Shown piece by piece: positions 42,681 to 51,737 of a stretch of DNA of 64,000 bases. A program made the position numbers and the translations under genes. The notes below the pieces were generated by a model, which had not been told where the DNA came from, did no database searches, and was given only the letters and a program-made list of their open reading frames with translations. The DNA is taken from contig CAVPOB010000017.1 in NCBI GenBank assembly GCA_963706835.1, forward strand, positions 62,001 through 126,000, given 5' to 3'. The stretch is from CAVXYG01 sp963706835. Lineage in GTDB: Bacteria; Actinomycetota; Actinomycetes; S36-B12; GCA-2699445. Positions within the stretch are counted from its first letter, which is position 1, and each line of letters opens with the position of its first letter.

Positions 42681-45497
42681 TCACTCCGTCACGTAGGCGT
42701 CGGGGGCGGGGCAGGAGCAGACCAGGTTTCGGTCGCCCCACACGTCGTCGATCCGGTTGACGCTCGGCCAGAACTTGTGGGTCGCCACCCACGGCAGCGG
42801 GAACACGGCCGTCTCCCGGTCATAGGGCCGCTCCCACTTTCCGGCGACATCGGCCGCGGTGTGCGGTGCGTTGACCAGCGGATTGTCGTTGACTGGCCAC
42901 TCGCCGGAAGCCACCCGCGAGATCTCGCCGCGGATGGTGACCATGGCCTCAAGGAACCGGTCCAATTCAGCCTTCGACTCGCTCTCGGTGGGCTCGATCA
43001 TGAACGTTCCGGGCACGGGAAAGCTCATGGTCGGGGCATGGAAGCCGTAGTCCATCAGCCGTTTGGCGATGTCGACCTCCGTGATCCCCGTGGCCGCCTT
43101 CAGCGGACGCAGGTCGATGATGCATTCATGCGCGATCCGGCCGTTGCGCCCGGTGTACAGCACCGGGTAGTGCTCCCCGAGCCGCACGGCGATGTAGTTG
43201 GCGTTGAGCAGTGCCACCTCGGTGGCGCGTTGCAGCCCGCCGGCCCCCAGCATCCTGATGTACATCCACGAGATCGGCAGGATCGATGCACTGCCGTAGG
43301 GAGCCGCCGACACCGCCCCCTCCCCGCCGGTCATCACATGCCCTGGCAGGTGGGGGGCCAGGTGCTCCCGCACCCCGATCGGTCCCATCCCCGGCCCGCC
43401 GCCGCCGTGCGGGATGGCGAAGGTCTTGTGGAGGTTGAGGTGCGCAACATCGGCACCGATGTCCGCCGGCCGGGTCAGCCCCACCTGTGCATTCATGTTG
43501 GCGCCGTCCATGTAGACCTGGCCGCCGGCGTCATGGACGATCGCGCAGGCGCGCTGCACGCCCTCCTCGTACACCCCGTGCGTCGAGGGATAGGTGATCA
43601 TCAGCGCGGCCAGCCGATCCCCCGCCGCCTCGGCCTTCGCCTGCAGATCGCCGAGGTCGATGTCGCCGTTGGCATCGGTCGCCACCACCACGACGCGCAT
43701 GCCCATCATCTGCGCCGAGGCGGGGTTCGTGCCGTGGGCCGACTGCGGGATGAGGCAGACATCGCGGTCGGCCTGCCCCGATGCCTCCTGGTAGCGCCGG
43801 ATCGCGAGCAGCCCCGCATACTCCCCCTGCGCGCCCGAGTTGGGCTGCAGGCTCACCTCGTCGAACCCGGTGATGGTGCACAGGGCGTGCCGCAGCTGCT
43901 CCAGCAGCGCCCGGTATCCAGCCGTCTGCTCCGTCGGGGCGAAGGGATGCACCTCGGCCAGCGCAGCCCAACTCACTGGTGCCATCGCGGCGGCCGGGTT
44001 CAACTTCATCGTGCACGACCCCAGCGGAATCATGCTGTGGTCCAGCGCGAGGTCTTTGTCCTGCAGTGCCTTCAAGTAGCGCATCATGCCGGTCTCGCTG
44101 CGATGGCTGTGGAAGACCGGGTGGGTCAGCACCGCACTGGTGCGCCGCAACGGTTCCGGTATGGCGCAGTCCGGCAGGGGCAGTTCCGGGCACGGCCGAC
44201 CCGTCAGGACCTCGACCAGTTCTCGGACATCGGCAACCGTCGTGGTCTCGTTCAGGCTGACCCCGAGGCCGCCATCAGGGTCCACCCGAAGGTTCAGGTT
44301 GGCCGCGCGGGCCCGCTGCAGCGCGGCGTCGTCCGGCGGCAGCGTGATGGTGTCGAACACGCCGGGGTCGGCGCCGACCGCCCCGGCCAGCGCCACCGTC
44401 AGCAGGTGGACGCGCTCAGCGATTCGGCGCAACCCATGCGGCCCGTGGTAGACGGCGTACGCGGCAGCCATATTGGCGAGCAGCACCTGCGCGGTGCAGA
44501 TGTTCGAGGTCGCCTTCTCGCGCCTGATGTGCTGCTCGCGGGTCTGCAGCGCCATCCGGTAGGCGCTGCGATCGGCAGCGTCCTTGGAGACGCCGATCAG
44601 CCGCCCCGGCAGCGCACGCCGGTAGTCCTCCCGGCACGCGATGAATGCGGCGTGCGGCCCGCCGAATCCCATCGGTACCCCGAAGCGCTGCGCCGATCCG
44701 ATCGCGACGTCCGCCCCGAACTCGCCGGGCGCCCTCAGCAGCATCAGAGCCAGCGGATCGGTCGCCACCGCGACCAGGGCACCGCGGGCGTGCAGGCCGG
44801 CAACGATCGGCTCGAGATCGCGCAGGCGGCCATCGCGCGGCGGGTATTGCAGCAGGGCACCGAACACCTCGGCGTCGGCTGCCTGCTCATCCGGACCGAC
44901 GAGGACGTCGATCCCCAGGTACCGCGCCCGCGTGCGCACCACGTCCAGCGTCTGCGGCAGGACCGACTCGCCGACGAAGAAGGCCGCCGCCTTCGACGAG
45001 CGGTTCACGCGCCGCAGCATCGCCATCGCCTCGGCGGCTGCAGTGGCCTCGTCCAGCAGGGAGGCATTGGCCAGCGGTAGTGCGGTCAGATCCATCACCA
45101 TCTGCTGGAAATTCAACAGCATCTCCAGCCGGCCCTGCGCGATCTCCGGCTGGTAGGGCGTGTACGCGGTGTACCAGCCGGGGTTCTCGAACAAGGTCCG
45201 TGCGATGACGGACGGGACGAACGTCGGGTGATAGCCCATCCCGATATACGACTTCGCGGATACGTTCTGCGCGGCCAGATGGGCCAACTCGGCCAGTGCC
45301 GCTTCCTCGCTGACCGCCGCCGGCATCGGCAGCGGCTCATCGAGGCGGATCGCAGCGGGGACGATCTGGCCGACGAGATCCGCCAAGGAGGACGCCCCCA
45401 CCACGTCCAGCATCGCCGCGATCTCGTCCCCGTCGGGGCCGATGTGGCGCGCCGGAAACGCATCGGAGCCGGAGAGTCCGGCCCAGGGGTCCCTCAC
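42681..45497 (-). CDS. gcvP: Glycine dehydrogenase (decarboxylating), P protein
   Basis: 938 residues, both halves of the fused P protein. It decarboxylates glycine with PLP and loads the aminomethyl group onto GcvH. N-half: FPARHIGPDGDEIAAML, SYIGMGYHPTFVPSVI, ENPGWYTAYTPYQPEIAQGRLE. C-half: LIPQSAHGTNPASAQMMGMRV, MDGANMNAQVGL and the PLP Lys in HLNLHKTFAIPHGGGGPGMG. GTG start at 45497 shares GTGA with the gcvH stop. The open frame continues upstream to 45590, but that is gcvH territory. Confidence 0.97.
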   Translation of the reverse strand: MRDPWAGLSGSDAFPARHIGPDGDEIAAMLDVVGASSLADLVGQIVPAAIRLDEPLPMPAAVSEEAALAELAHLAAQNVSAKSYIGMGYHPTFVPSVIARTLFENPGWYTAYTPYQPEIAQGRLEMLLNFQQMVMDLTALPLANASLLDEATAAAEAMAMLRRVNRSSKAAAFFVGESVLPQTLDVVRTRARYLGIDVLVGPDEQAADAEVFGALLQYPPRDGRLRDLEPIVAGLHARGALVAVATDPLALMLLRAPGEFGADVAIGSAQRFGVPMGFGGPHAAFIACREDYRRALPGRLIGVSKDAADRSAYRMALQTREQHIRREKATSNICTAQVLLANMAAAYAVYHGPHGLRRIAERVHLLTVALAGAVGADPGVFDTITLPPDDAALQRARAANLNLRVDPDGGLGVSLNETTTVADVRELVEVLTGRPCPELPLPDCAIPEPLRRTSAVLTHPVFHSHRSETGMMRYLKALQDKDLALDHSMIPLGSCTMKLNPAAAMAPVSWAALAEVHPFAPTEQTAGYRALLEQLRHALCTITGFDEVSLQPNSGAQGEYAGLLAIRRYQEASGQADRDVCLIPQSAHGTNPASAQMMGMRVVVVATDANGDIDLGDLQAKAEAAGDRLAALMITYPSTHGVYEEGVQRACAIVHDAGGQVYMDGANMNAQVGLTRPADIGADVAHLNLHKTFAIPHGGGGPGMGPIGVREHLAPHLPGHVMTGGEGAVSAAPYGSASILPISWMYIRMLGAGGLQRATEVALLNANYIAVRLGEHYPVLYTGRNGRIAHECIIDLRPLKAATGITEVDIAKRLMDYGFHAPTMSFPVPGTFMIEPTESESKAELDRFLEAMVTIRGEISRVASGEWPVNDNPLVNAPHTAADVAGKWERPYDRETAVFPLPWVATHKFWPSVNRIDDVWGDRNLVCSCPAPDAYVTE

Positions 45498-45886
45498 CGC
45501 TGATCCGCCGGCAGCACGGCGGCGTATCCCGCAGCGTCCAGCAGATCGTTCAGCTGGGCCGCGTCCGAGAGCCGCACCCGCACGAACCACGCGGCATAGG
45601 GATCCTCATTGACCCGCTCCGGCCCGGTCTCCAGTTCGCCGTTGCTGGCTTCGACGGTTCCCGACACCGGGGAGTACAAGTCGGAGGCAGCCTTCACCGA
45701 CTCCACCACGCCGAGTACTTCGCCTGCGGCCACATCGGTGGACGCCTCCGGCACCTCCACGAAGACGATGTCGCCGAGCTGGGCCTGGGCGAAGTCGGTG
45801 ATCCCCACCGTGACCGTGCCATCGCCCTCGTCGCGGATCCATTCATGCGACTGCGTGTACCGCAAGCCCTCGGGGATGCTGCTCAT
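45494..45886 (-). CDS. gcvH: Glycine cleavage system H protein
   Basis: 130 residues. Lipoyl carrier: YTQSHEWIRDEGDGTVTVGITDFAQAQLGDIVFVEVPE and the lipoylated Lys in GVVESVKAASDLYSPVSG. C-terminal ERVNEDPYAAWFVRVRLSD. Carries the aminomethyl group between GcvP and GcvT. ATG overlaps the gcvT stop by 3 bp and its own stop overlaps gcvP (GTGA), so T-H-P are translationally coupled. Confidence 0.97.
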   Translation of the reverse strand: MSSIPEGLRYTQSHEWIRDEGDGTVTVGITDFAQAQLGDIVFVEVPEASTDVAAGEVLGVVESVKAASDLYSPVSGTVEASNGELETGPERVNEDPYAAWFVRVRLSDAAQLNDLLDAAGYAAVLPADQR

Positions 45887-46977
45887 GACCCTGCTCCTTC
45901 TGTGCTGACGCGCCGCTGCCCGTGGCGCACGAACGGTGGGCCGACGATGCTGGCCGGAACGGCACGGCCGCGGATCTCGACTTCGGCCGTGGTCGCGTCG
46001 CCGACCGGGATCCGAGCCAGCCCGATGGAAGCGCCGAGGGTGGGCGAATAGGTTCCGCTGGTCACCGAGCCCTCCCCCTCCGCCACGCGCACCACCTGCC
46101 CGTTGCGGATCACGCCGCGGCCGGTGAGCACGAGTCCGACGAAGCGGGTCTGCAGCGAGTCCCGCTGCCGCGTCAAGGCGGCACGCCCAACGAAATCGCG
46201 ATCCTCAGGCTCCCACGCGATCGTCCATCCCAGCCCGGCTTCCAGCGGGGAGACGTCCTCGTCCATCTCATTGCCGTACAGGCACAGCCCCGCCTCCAGA
46301 CGCAGCGTGTCCCGCGCGCCCAGACCGGCCGGCACGACGCCTGCAGCCAGCAGCGCCTCCCACGCTGCGGCTGCGTCGTCTGCCGGCATCATGATCTCCA
46401 GTCCGTCCTCCCCGGTATAGCCGGTCCGGGCGATGAACAGCGGGCCGTTGGTACGCGCCTCGAACGGCCGCAGCGAGGAGATCGCTTCAGCGGCCGCCTG
46501 CCCTAGCGCAGCGGCCGCCCTGGTCCGCGCCTGCGGTCCCTGCACGGCGATCATGGCCAGGTCGGCCCGCTCCGCGATCGTCACCTCGCGACCCTCGGCG
46601 TGCGACTGCATCCAGGCCAGGTCCTTCTCGGCCGTTGCCGCATTCACGACCACGCGAAACCCGTCGTCGGCTCGGTAGGCGATGACGTCATCGACAACCC
46701 CGCCGCGCTCGTTGCACATGCAGGAGTACAGCGCCCTGCCCTGGCTGAGCCGGGCCACATCGTTGGCGAGCAGGTATCGCAGCAGCGACTCGGCCATAGG
46801 CCCGGACACGTCGACGATGCGCATGTGCGACACATCGAACATGCCCGCCTGCGAGCGCACCGCGTGATGCTCGGCCACCTGCGAGCCGTAGTGGACCGGC
46901 ATGTCCCAGCCAGCGAAATCGACCATCGTGCCGCCGGCCGCCAGATGCGCCTCGTACAACGGCGTGCGCTGCCCCAT
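45883..46977 (-). CDS. gcvT: Aminomethyltransferase, glycine cleavage T protein
   Basis: 364 residues. Transfers the methylene group to tetrahydrofolate, feeding FolD encoded at 57 kb. Seen: TPLYEAHLAAGGTMVDFAGWDMPVHYGS, MFDVSHMRIVDVSGP, DDVIAYRADDGFRVVVNAA, FIARTGYTGEDGLEIMMP, ARDTLRLEAGLCLYGNEMDEDVSPLEAGLGW and the end VEIRGRAVPASIV. MGQRTPLYE at 46977 is taken because TAGGAT ends 7 nt upstream; ATG 46986 overlaps that hexamer. So the operon likely starts leaderless, leaving no room for a glycine riboswitch. Confidence 0.95.
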   Translation of the reverse strand: MGQRTPLYEAHLAAGGTMVDFAGWDMPVHYGSQVAEHHAVRSQAGMFDVSHMRIVDVSGPMAESLLRYLLANDVARLSQGRALYSCMCNERGGVVDDVIAYRADDGFRVVVNAATAEKDLAWMQSHAEGREVTIAERADLAMIAVQGPQARTRAAAALGQAAAEAISSLRPFEARTNGPLFIARTGYTGEDGLEIMMPADDAAAAWEALLAAGVVPAGLGARDTLRLEAGLCLYGNEMDEDVSPLEAGLGWTIAWEPEDRDFVGRAALTRQRDSLQTRFVGLVLTGRGVIRNGQVVRVAEGEGSVTSGTYSPTLGASIGLARIPVGDATTAEVEIRGRAVPASIVGPPFVRHGQRRVSTEGAGS

Positions 46978-46984
46978 GCTGGGC

Positions 46985-46990
46985 ATCCTA
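46985..46990 (-). promoter_or_regulatory. -10-like hexamer TAGGAT of gcvT, overlapping the trpS stop
   Basis: Minus-strand TAGGAT, 7 nt, gcvT ATG. The TAG is the trpS stop codon, so a stop and a -10 are the same bases. Confidence 0.5.
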
Positions 46991-48004
46991 ATGGGCTGCC
47001 AACGGCACGAATCCCACGTTTGCGTAGGCACGTTCCACGACCGGTGCCGCCTGAGCCCGCGCTCGGGCCGCTCCCTGCGCCATCAGTCGCTCCAGCTCGG
47101 CGTGATCGAGCAGCAACTCCTGCACGCGCGCCGCGAACGGCTCGGCGAAGGCGTTGATGGCGTCGGCCGTTGCCTGCTTCAACCGGCCGTAGCCGCCGGA
47201 TCCGAACTCTGCCTCAAGGTTCGCGATCGGGGCCCCGGAGAATGCGGACAGGATGCCGAGCAGGTTGCTGACCCCGGGCTTGTGCTCCGGGTCGAACCGA
47301 ACCTCGGTCTCGGAGTCGGTGACCGCCCGCTTCACCTTCTTCTCGATGGTCTTGGGCGGATCGAGCAGGAACACGCAGCCCGGGGGCATGCTCTTGCTCA
47401 TCTTCGCCGTCGGGTCCTGCAGATCCAGCACCTTGGCGGTGTCCTTGACGATGTACGGCGCCGGCACCGTGAACGTCTCACCGAAGCGGGAGTTGAATCG
47501 CAGGGCGAGGTCGCGGGTGAGTTCCAGATGCTGGCGCTGGTCCTCGCCCACGGGGACGTGGTCGGCGGAGTAGGCCACGATGTCGGCGGCCTGCAGGATC
47601 GGGTAGGTGAACAATCCGACGGTCGAGCGGTCCGCTCCGGACTTGGCCGTCTTGTCCTTGAACTGCGTCATGCGGGACGCCTCACCAAAGCCGGTGATGC
47701 ACTGCAGCAGCCAGGCCAGCTGCGTGTGCTCCGGAACATGGCTCTGCACGAACACGGTGGCCTTGGCCGGGTCGATGCCCAGCGCGAGCAGTTGGGCGTA
47801 GGCGACGCGGGTGCGGCGGCGCAGCTCGTCGGGGTCGTGAGGCACGGTGACGGCATGCAGATCCACCACGCAGTAGTAAGCCTCGTGGTCGTCCTGCAGA
47901 TGCACCCAGTGGCGCAGGGCCCCCAGATAGTTGCCGACTTGGAATGAATCGGCGGTGGGCTGGATACCGGAGAGCACGCGGGGGCGGGCGGCGTCGGCAG
48001 ACAT
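46988..48004 (-). CDS. trpS: Tryptophan-tRNA ligase
   Basis: 338 residues, class I aminoacyl-tRNA synthetase. PTADSFQVGNYLGAL holds the HIGH-type signature (VGNY form), AKMSKSMP the KMSKS loop; also YCVVDLHAVTVP, PILQAADIVAYSADHVPVGEDQRQHLELTRDLA and PGVSNLLGILSAFSG. ATG 48004 (MSADAARPRVLSG) follows CACAAT by 6 nt. A longer frame to 48103 is open but not family-like. Upstream of gcvT on the same strand with a 10-bp gap. Confidence 0.96.
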   Translation of the reverse strand: MSADAARPRVLSGIQPTADSFQVGNYLGALRHWVHLQDDHEAYYCVVDLHAVTVPHDPDELRRRTRVAYAQLLALGIDPAKATVFVQSHVPEHTQLAWLLQCITGFGEASRMTQFKDKTAKSGADRSTVGLFTYPILQAADIVAYSADHVPVGEDQRQHLELTRDLALRFNSRFGETFTVPAPYIVKDTAKVLDLQDPTAKMSKSMPPGCVFLLDPPKTIEKKVKRAVTDSETEVRFDPEHKPGVSNLLGILSAFSGAPIANLEAEFGSGGYGRLKQATADAINAFAEPFAARVQELLLDHAELERLMAQGAARARAQAAPVVERAYANVGFVPLAAH

Positions 48005-48156
48005 GGGGCTATTGTGACCGACGCGGCCGCCGGGGCGGGCAGGATGGCCACCAGGATCACTCACCGTAGCCAGCGAGGCCCCGTCACCGGAAGGCACACG
48101 CAAACCTTCGTTCCGCGGCCGAATCCGGGGTCGGGAGCAGAGGTTTCCGTTCGCGG

Positions 48157-49521
48157 TCAGCCCTGCTCCTGCGAGGCCCCCGATGCATGGTCACTGCCAG
48201 TAGTGTGAGGGGAGACTCGGATCCGGTCGATACGGCGGCCGTCGAGCGCGACGACCTCGAAGCGGTGGCCCTCGAACTCCGCGGTCGCACCGACGCTCGG
48301 CAGCGAACCACGGCTGGCGATCAGCCATCCCGCGACAGTCTCGTAGGGCCCGTTGGGCAGTTCGATGCCGGTGGCCTCGGCGAAGTCGTCGAGGTTGATC
48401 AGGCCATCCACCTCCCGGGGCTGCAGCAGCACCGCGGCGGGCGCCTCGGCCGCTTCGCCAGCCTCGTCGAATTCGTCCCGGATATCGCCGATCACTTCCT
48501 CGACGAGGTCCTCCAGAGTGACGATGCCGTCAGTCCCGCCATACTCGTCCACCACGATGGCCAAGTGGGTGCCGCTCTGGCGCATCTCCGACATCGCGGG
48601 CAGCACCGCCTTCGACCCCGGCATGCGCGCGACATCGCGTGCGATGTCGCCCAGTCGGACCGTGCTGCGCGTCTGGGCCAGTGCGAGCAGGTCGCGCACG
48701 TGCACGAACCCGATGACTTCGTCCGGGGAGCGACCCATGACCGGATACCGCGAGAACGGCTGGTCCCGAACGTGTTCGACCGCCCGGAAGACCGGCATCG
48801 TCTCCGGCAGGAACTCCACCTCGGTGCGCGGGATCATGACCTCGCGCAACTCGCGGGTTCCGGCACTGAACACGTCGTCGATCAACGCGCGCTCCGTGGG
48901 CGTGAACTCCTCGTGGCTGGCTACCAGGCCGCGCAGTTCCTCGCCGCTCATCTGGTCCCGACCCACGGCGGGATCGCCGCCGAGCAGACGCACGACTGCG
49001 TTGGTCGATACCGACAGCAGCCAGATGAACGGCCGGAACAGCCGCGCGAGGACGTCAACGGGTCCGGCGACGACCAGTGCCATCGAATCGGCTCGCTGCA
49101 GCGCCAATCGCTTGGGAACCAGCTCTCCCAGCACCAGGGACAGGTAGGCGATCACGACCGTGACCAGGACGAAGGCGATGCCGGCTGCCAGGCCCTGCGA
49201 CATCCCGAGCGCCTGCAGCGTGGGTTCCAGCGAAGGCGCGATCTGCGCCGCGCCGAAGCCGGCGGAGATGAAGCCCGCAAGGGTGACACCCACCTGCACC
49301 GCCGCGAGCAAGCGGTTCGGCTGGGCGACCAGGCGCGCAACACGTTCCGCCTTCTTCGGCTTGGTCTCGCGCAGTTGCGCGAGCCTGGATTCCCGCAACG
49401 AGATCAGCGCGATCTCCGCCGCGGCGAAGAACCCCCCGAGCAGCACGAAGAAGAGGACGACGCCGACGTTGATGAGCGCACCGACCGCCTCGTTCGAACT
49501 CGTCGCCGTTGCCAGGAGCAT
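48157..49521 (-). CDS. CorC/HlyC-type CNNM-CBS membrane protein
   Basis: 454 residues. N-terminal CNNM (DUF21) transmembrane domain with four hydrophobic segments (LINVGVVLFFVLLGGFFAAAEIALISL, VQVGVTLAGFISAGFG, IAFVLVTVVIAYLSLVLGELVPKRLALQ, VDVLARLFRPFIWLLSVSTN). Middle pair of CBS domains (VMIPRTEVEFLPE, FSRYPVMGRSPDEVIGFVHVRDLLAL, LAIVVDEYGGTDGIVTLEDLVEEVIGDIRDEFDE). C-terminal CorC/HlyC domain (VDGLINLDDFAEATGIELP). Linked to Mg2+/Co2+ handling. CACACT at 49528-49533 lies 6 nt before ATG 49521. Confidence 0.93.
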   Translation of the reverse strand: MLLATATSSNEAVGALINVGVVLFFVLLGGFFAAAEIALISLRESRLAQLRETKPKKAERVARLVAQPNRLLAAVQVGVTLAGFISAGFGAAQIAPSLEPTLQALGMSQGLAAGIAFVLVTVVIAYLSLVLGELVPKRLALQRADSMALVVAGPVDVLARLFRPFIWLLSVSTNAVVRLLGGDPAVGRDQMSGEELRGLVASHEEFTPTERALIDDVFSAGTRELREVMIPRTEVEFLPETMPVFRAVEHVRDQPFSRYPVMGRSPDEVIGFVHVRDLLALAQTRSTVRLGDIARDVARMPGSKAVLPAMSEMRQSGTHLAIVVDEYGGTDGIVTLEDLVEEVIGDIRDEFDEAGEAAEAPAAVLLQPREVDGLINLDDFAEATGIELPNGPYETVAGWLIASRGSLPSVGATAEFEGHRFEVVALDGRRIDRIRVSPHTTGSDHASGASQEQG

Positions 49522-49574
49522 CCCACCAGTGTGCGGTGCCGGCACCAGTTCGCACGCACCCATGCCGGCAGCCG

Positions 49575-50177
49575 CTAGTCGGCCGCGGGAACGGGACGCA
49601 CCATGGCGTCGTAGGAGGAGAAGCCGAACAGCCACCGGGATCCGGGTGCTAGCCGGTGGGTGCGGTACACCCGGAAGCCGGAGCGCTCGTACATCGCCTT
49701 GGCCCGCGGGTTCGTGGCGACGACAGCGAGCGTGACCCGGTCCAGGCCGCGGATCTTCGCCAGCTGCATCGCGAAGGTGAGCAGCACTCCGCCAACGCCG
49801 AGGCCGCGCGCTTCCGGCGCAACCGCCAGGAACTCGATATACAGCTCGCCCGGCTTTGGCTTGTGCTGCAGCGGAGCCAGCAACGCCAGCCGCCAGACTG
49901 CGGAGAGCCCCCCATAGGCGCTGCGGGCGGACTGCCACGGCTGCGCCATCGCCCGGTGCTGCACGTCGGTGGTCGACAGCAGGCCCAGCACCCGCCCGCT
50001 GTCGCCGTCCACGGCAACGGTGTTGCCCTCGTCGGTGAGGACGGATCTCCAGAACGCATGCGTGCGCTGATCATCGCCGAGCAGGCGCGGCATCTTGGCC
50101 CCGAAGGCCGCTGCGTGGATCCGCACCGCCTGGTCGCGGTACTCCTCCGGGATGCCGGGCACCAGTTGCAGGTCCAT
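49575..50177 (-). CDS. GNAT family N-acetyltransferase
   Basis: 200 residues. GNAT fold: N-terminal PEEYRDQAVRIHAAAFG, then YIEFLAVAPEARGLGVGGVLLTFAMQLAKIRG with the acetyl-CoA loop R/GLGVGG (usual Q-x-x-G-x-G/A), and LAVVATNPRAKAMYERSGFRVYRTHRL. Acceptor unknown. ATG 50177 is chosen over the in-frame start at 50186 since TAGGGT ends 7 nt upstream. Confidence 0.9.
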   Translation of the reverse strand: MDLQLVPGIPEEYRDQAVRIHAAAFGAKMPRLLGDDQRTHAFWRSVLTDEGNTVAVDGDSGRVLGLLSTTDVQHRAMAQPWQSARSAYGGLSAVWRLALLAPLQHKPKPGELYIEFLAVAPEARGLGVGGVLLTFAMQLAKIRGLDRVTLAVVATNPRAKAMYERSGFRVYRTHRLAPGSRWLFGFSSYDAMVRPVPAAD

Positions 50178-50184
50178 GCTCGCC

Positions 50185-50190
50185 ACCCTA
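50185..50190 (-). promoter_or_regulatory. -10-like hexamer TAGGGT of the GNAT gene
   Basis: Minus-strand TAGGGT, 7 nt, ATG at 50177; leaderless promoter candidate. Confidence 0.5.
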
Positions 50191-50260
50191 CGGCGCCGAG
50201 GGCGAACGGCCCGGTGGGTTAGCGTTGCCGCAGCCAGGCAACGACAGGAGGGCGGCCATC

Positions 50261-51733
50261 ATGCAGCACGAGGAGTACGTCGCGCAGGACGCCACAGGCC
50301 TGGCCGAACTCATCCGCGACGGCGAGGTGACCGTCGCCGAGGTGGAGTCGGCCGCCCGAGCCCGGATGCAGGCGGTCAATCCACTCATCAATGCGGTCGT
50401 GCTGCAGATCGAACCGGCTCCGCAGGCGAGCCCTGATGGCCCGTTCGCGGGTGTGCCGTTCTTGCTCAAGGACATGGATGGCTACCTGGCCGGCTATCCC
50501 TGCACCTACGGCAGTCGGTCGCTGGCCGATTGGATTCCGGAGCGGGACAGTGAGCACGTCACCCGGTTCCGCGATGCGGGACTGCGGATCCTGGGCAAGA
50601 CCAACTGCCCGGAGTTCGGCATCCTCGGCTTCACGGAACCGGAGTTGCATGGACCGACCCGCAACCCGTGGAACCTGTCGCACACGCCCGGCGGATCCAG
50701 CGGCGGCTCGGCGGCTGCGGTCGCCGCCGGCATCGTCCCGGCCGCCTCAGCCGGCGACGGCGGCGGTTCGATCCGGATTCCTGCCTCTGCCTGCGGCCTC
50801 TTCGGGTTCAAGCCGAGCCGGGGGTTGACCCCGCTGGGGCCGGAGGGGGATCCGTGGCTGGGTCTGGTCTCGCGGCATGTGCTGACCCGCACGGTCCGGG
50901 ACTCCGCCGGGCTCCTCGACGCCACGACCGGACCGGCGCTCGGCGCGCGCTTCGCCCAGCACTCGCGGCCGACCTCGTTCCTGCGCCGCCTTCAACGGGC
51001 CCCGCGTCGGCTTCGGATCGCAGTGTCGCGCCGGTCCTTCCTCGGAGAGCCGCTGCACCCGGATTGCCTGGCCGCCGTTGATGACGCGGCAGACCTGCTG
51101 GCGTCGCTCGGGCATCGCGTCGTCGAGCAGGATTTGCCCGTCGATGATGTGGCCGTGGCGCGCGCGTACCTCACCGTCGTGGCGGCAGCGGTGGCCGCCG
51201 ACGTGCGCGCCACCAAGGCGAAGACGGGCCGCGACCCCCGGCCCAGCATGTTCGAACGTCCGACGTGGTTCTTGAAGCAGGTCGGCGATGCCCTGTCGGC
51301 GCGGGAACTCTACGAGGCCAATGAGGTGGCGGCGGGGGCGGCCAGGTCCCTTGGGGCGGTCTTCGGCAGCGCGTTCGACGTCCATCTGTCGGCGACGATG
51401 GCGGCACCGCCTGTTGCCGTCGGTGCGCTCGGTATCGGTACTGCGGAGAAGGCGGCGATGTCGGTGCTGCAGCGCATCCCTGCGCCGAGCACCGTGCTGC
51501 GCCAGGCACTCAACCAGCTCGCCCACGACTCGCTGGAGAAGACGCCGAATACCCAGGTCTTCAACCTGACCGGCCAGCCGGCCATGAACCTGCCGCTGTT
51601 CTGGAACAGGCAGAATCTGCCGATCGGGGTGCAGATCGCGGGCGCGTTCGGGGCCGATGAGTTGCTGCTGCGGCTGGCCGCGCAGGTCGAGCAGGCGCGC
51701 CCCTGGCAGCACTTGCTCCCCCGGGTCGGCTAG
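50261..51733 (+). CDS. Amidase-signature family hydrolase
   Basis: 490 residues. Ser-cisSer-Lys catalytic set: Lys in GVPFLLKDMDGYLAG, Ser in HTPGGSSGGSAAAVAAG (nucleophile region) and Ser in SAGDGGGSIRIPASACGLFGFKPSRG. N-terminal ATGLAELIRDGEVTVAEVESAARARM and C-terminal FNLTGQPAMNLPLFWNRQNLPIGVQIAGAFGADELLLRLAAQVE are standard. Lacks the GatB/GatC neighbours of a GatA, so a catabolic amidase is more likely. AGGAGG lies about 9 nt before ATG 50261. Ends 4 bp from the converging xthA. Confidence 0.92.
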   Translation: MQHEEYVAQDATGLAELIRDGEVTVAEVESAARARMQAVNPLINAVVLQIEPAPQASPDGPFAGVPFLLKDMDGYLAGYPCTYGSRSLADWIPERDSEHVTRFRDAGLRILGKTNCPEFGILGFTEPELHGPTRNPWNLSHTPGGSSGGSAAAVAAGIVPAASAGDGGGSIRIPASACGLFGFKPSRGLTPLGPEGDPWLGLVSRHVLTRTVRDSAGLLDATTGPALGARFAQHSRPTSFLRRLQRAPRRLRIAVSRRSFLGEPLHPDCLAAVDDAADLLASLGHRVVEQDLPVDDVAVARAYLTVVAAAVAADVRATKAKTGRDPRPSMFERPTWFLKQVGDALSARELYEANEVAAGAARSLGAVFGSAFDVHLSATMAAPPVAVGALGIGTAEKAAMSVLQRIPAPSTVLRQALNQLAHDSLEKTPNTQVFNLTGQPAMNLPLFWNRQNLPIGVQIAGAFGADELLLRLAAQVEQARPWQHLLPRVG

Positions 51734-51737
51734 CGGC

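Noticed and set aside
42066..45080. 1004-residue open frame on the plus strand opposite gcvP
   Set aside because: Mirror of the GC-rich gcvP codons; no family motif, while the minus strand encodes a complete P protein.
46978..46987. Glycine riboswitch before gcvT
   Set aside because: Only 10 bp separate trpS and gcvT; no tandem aptamer could fit, and none was seen in the trpS 3' region.
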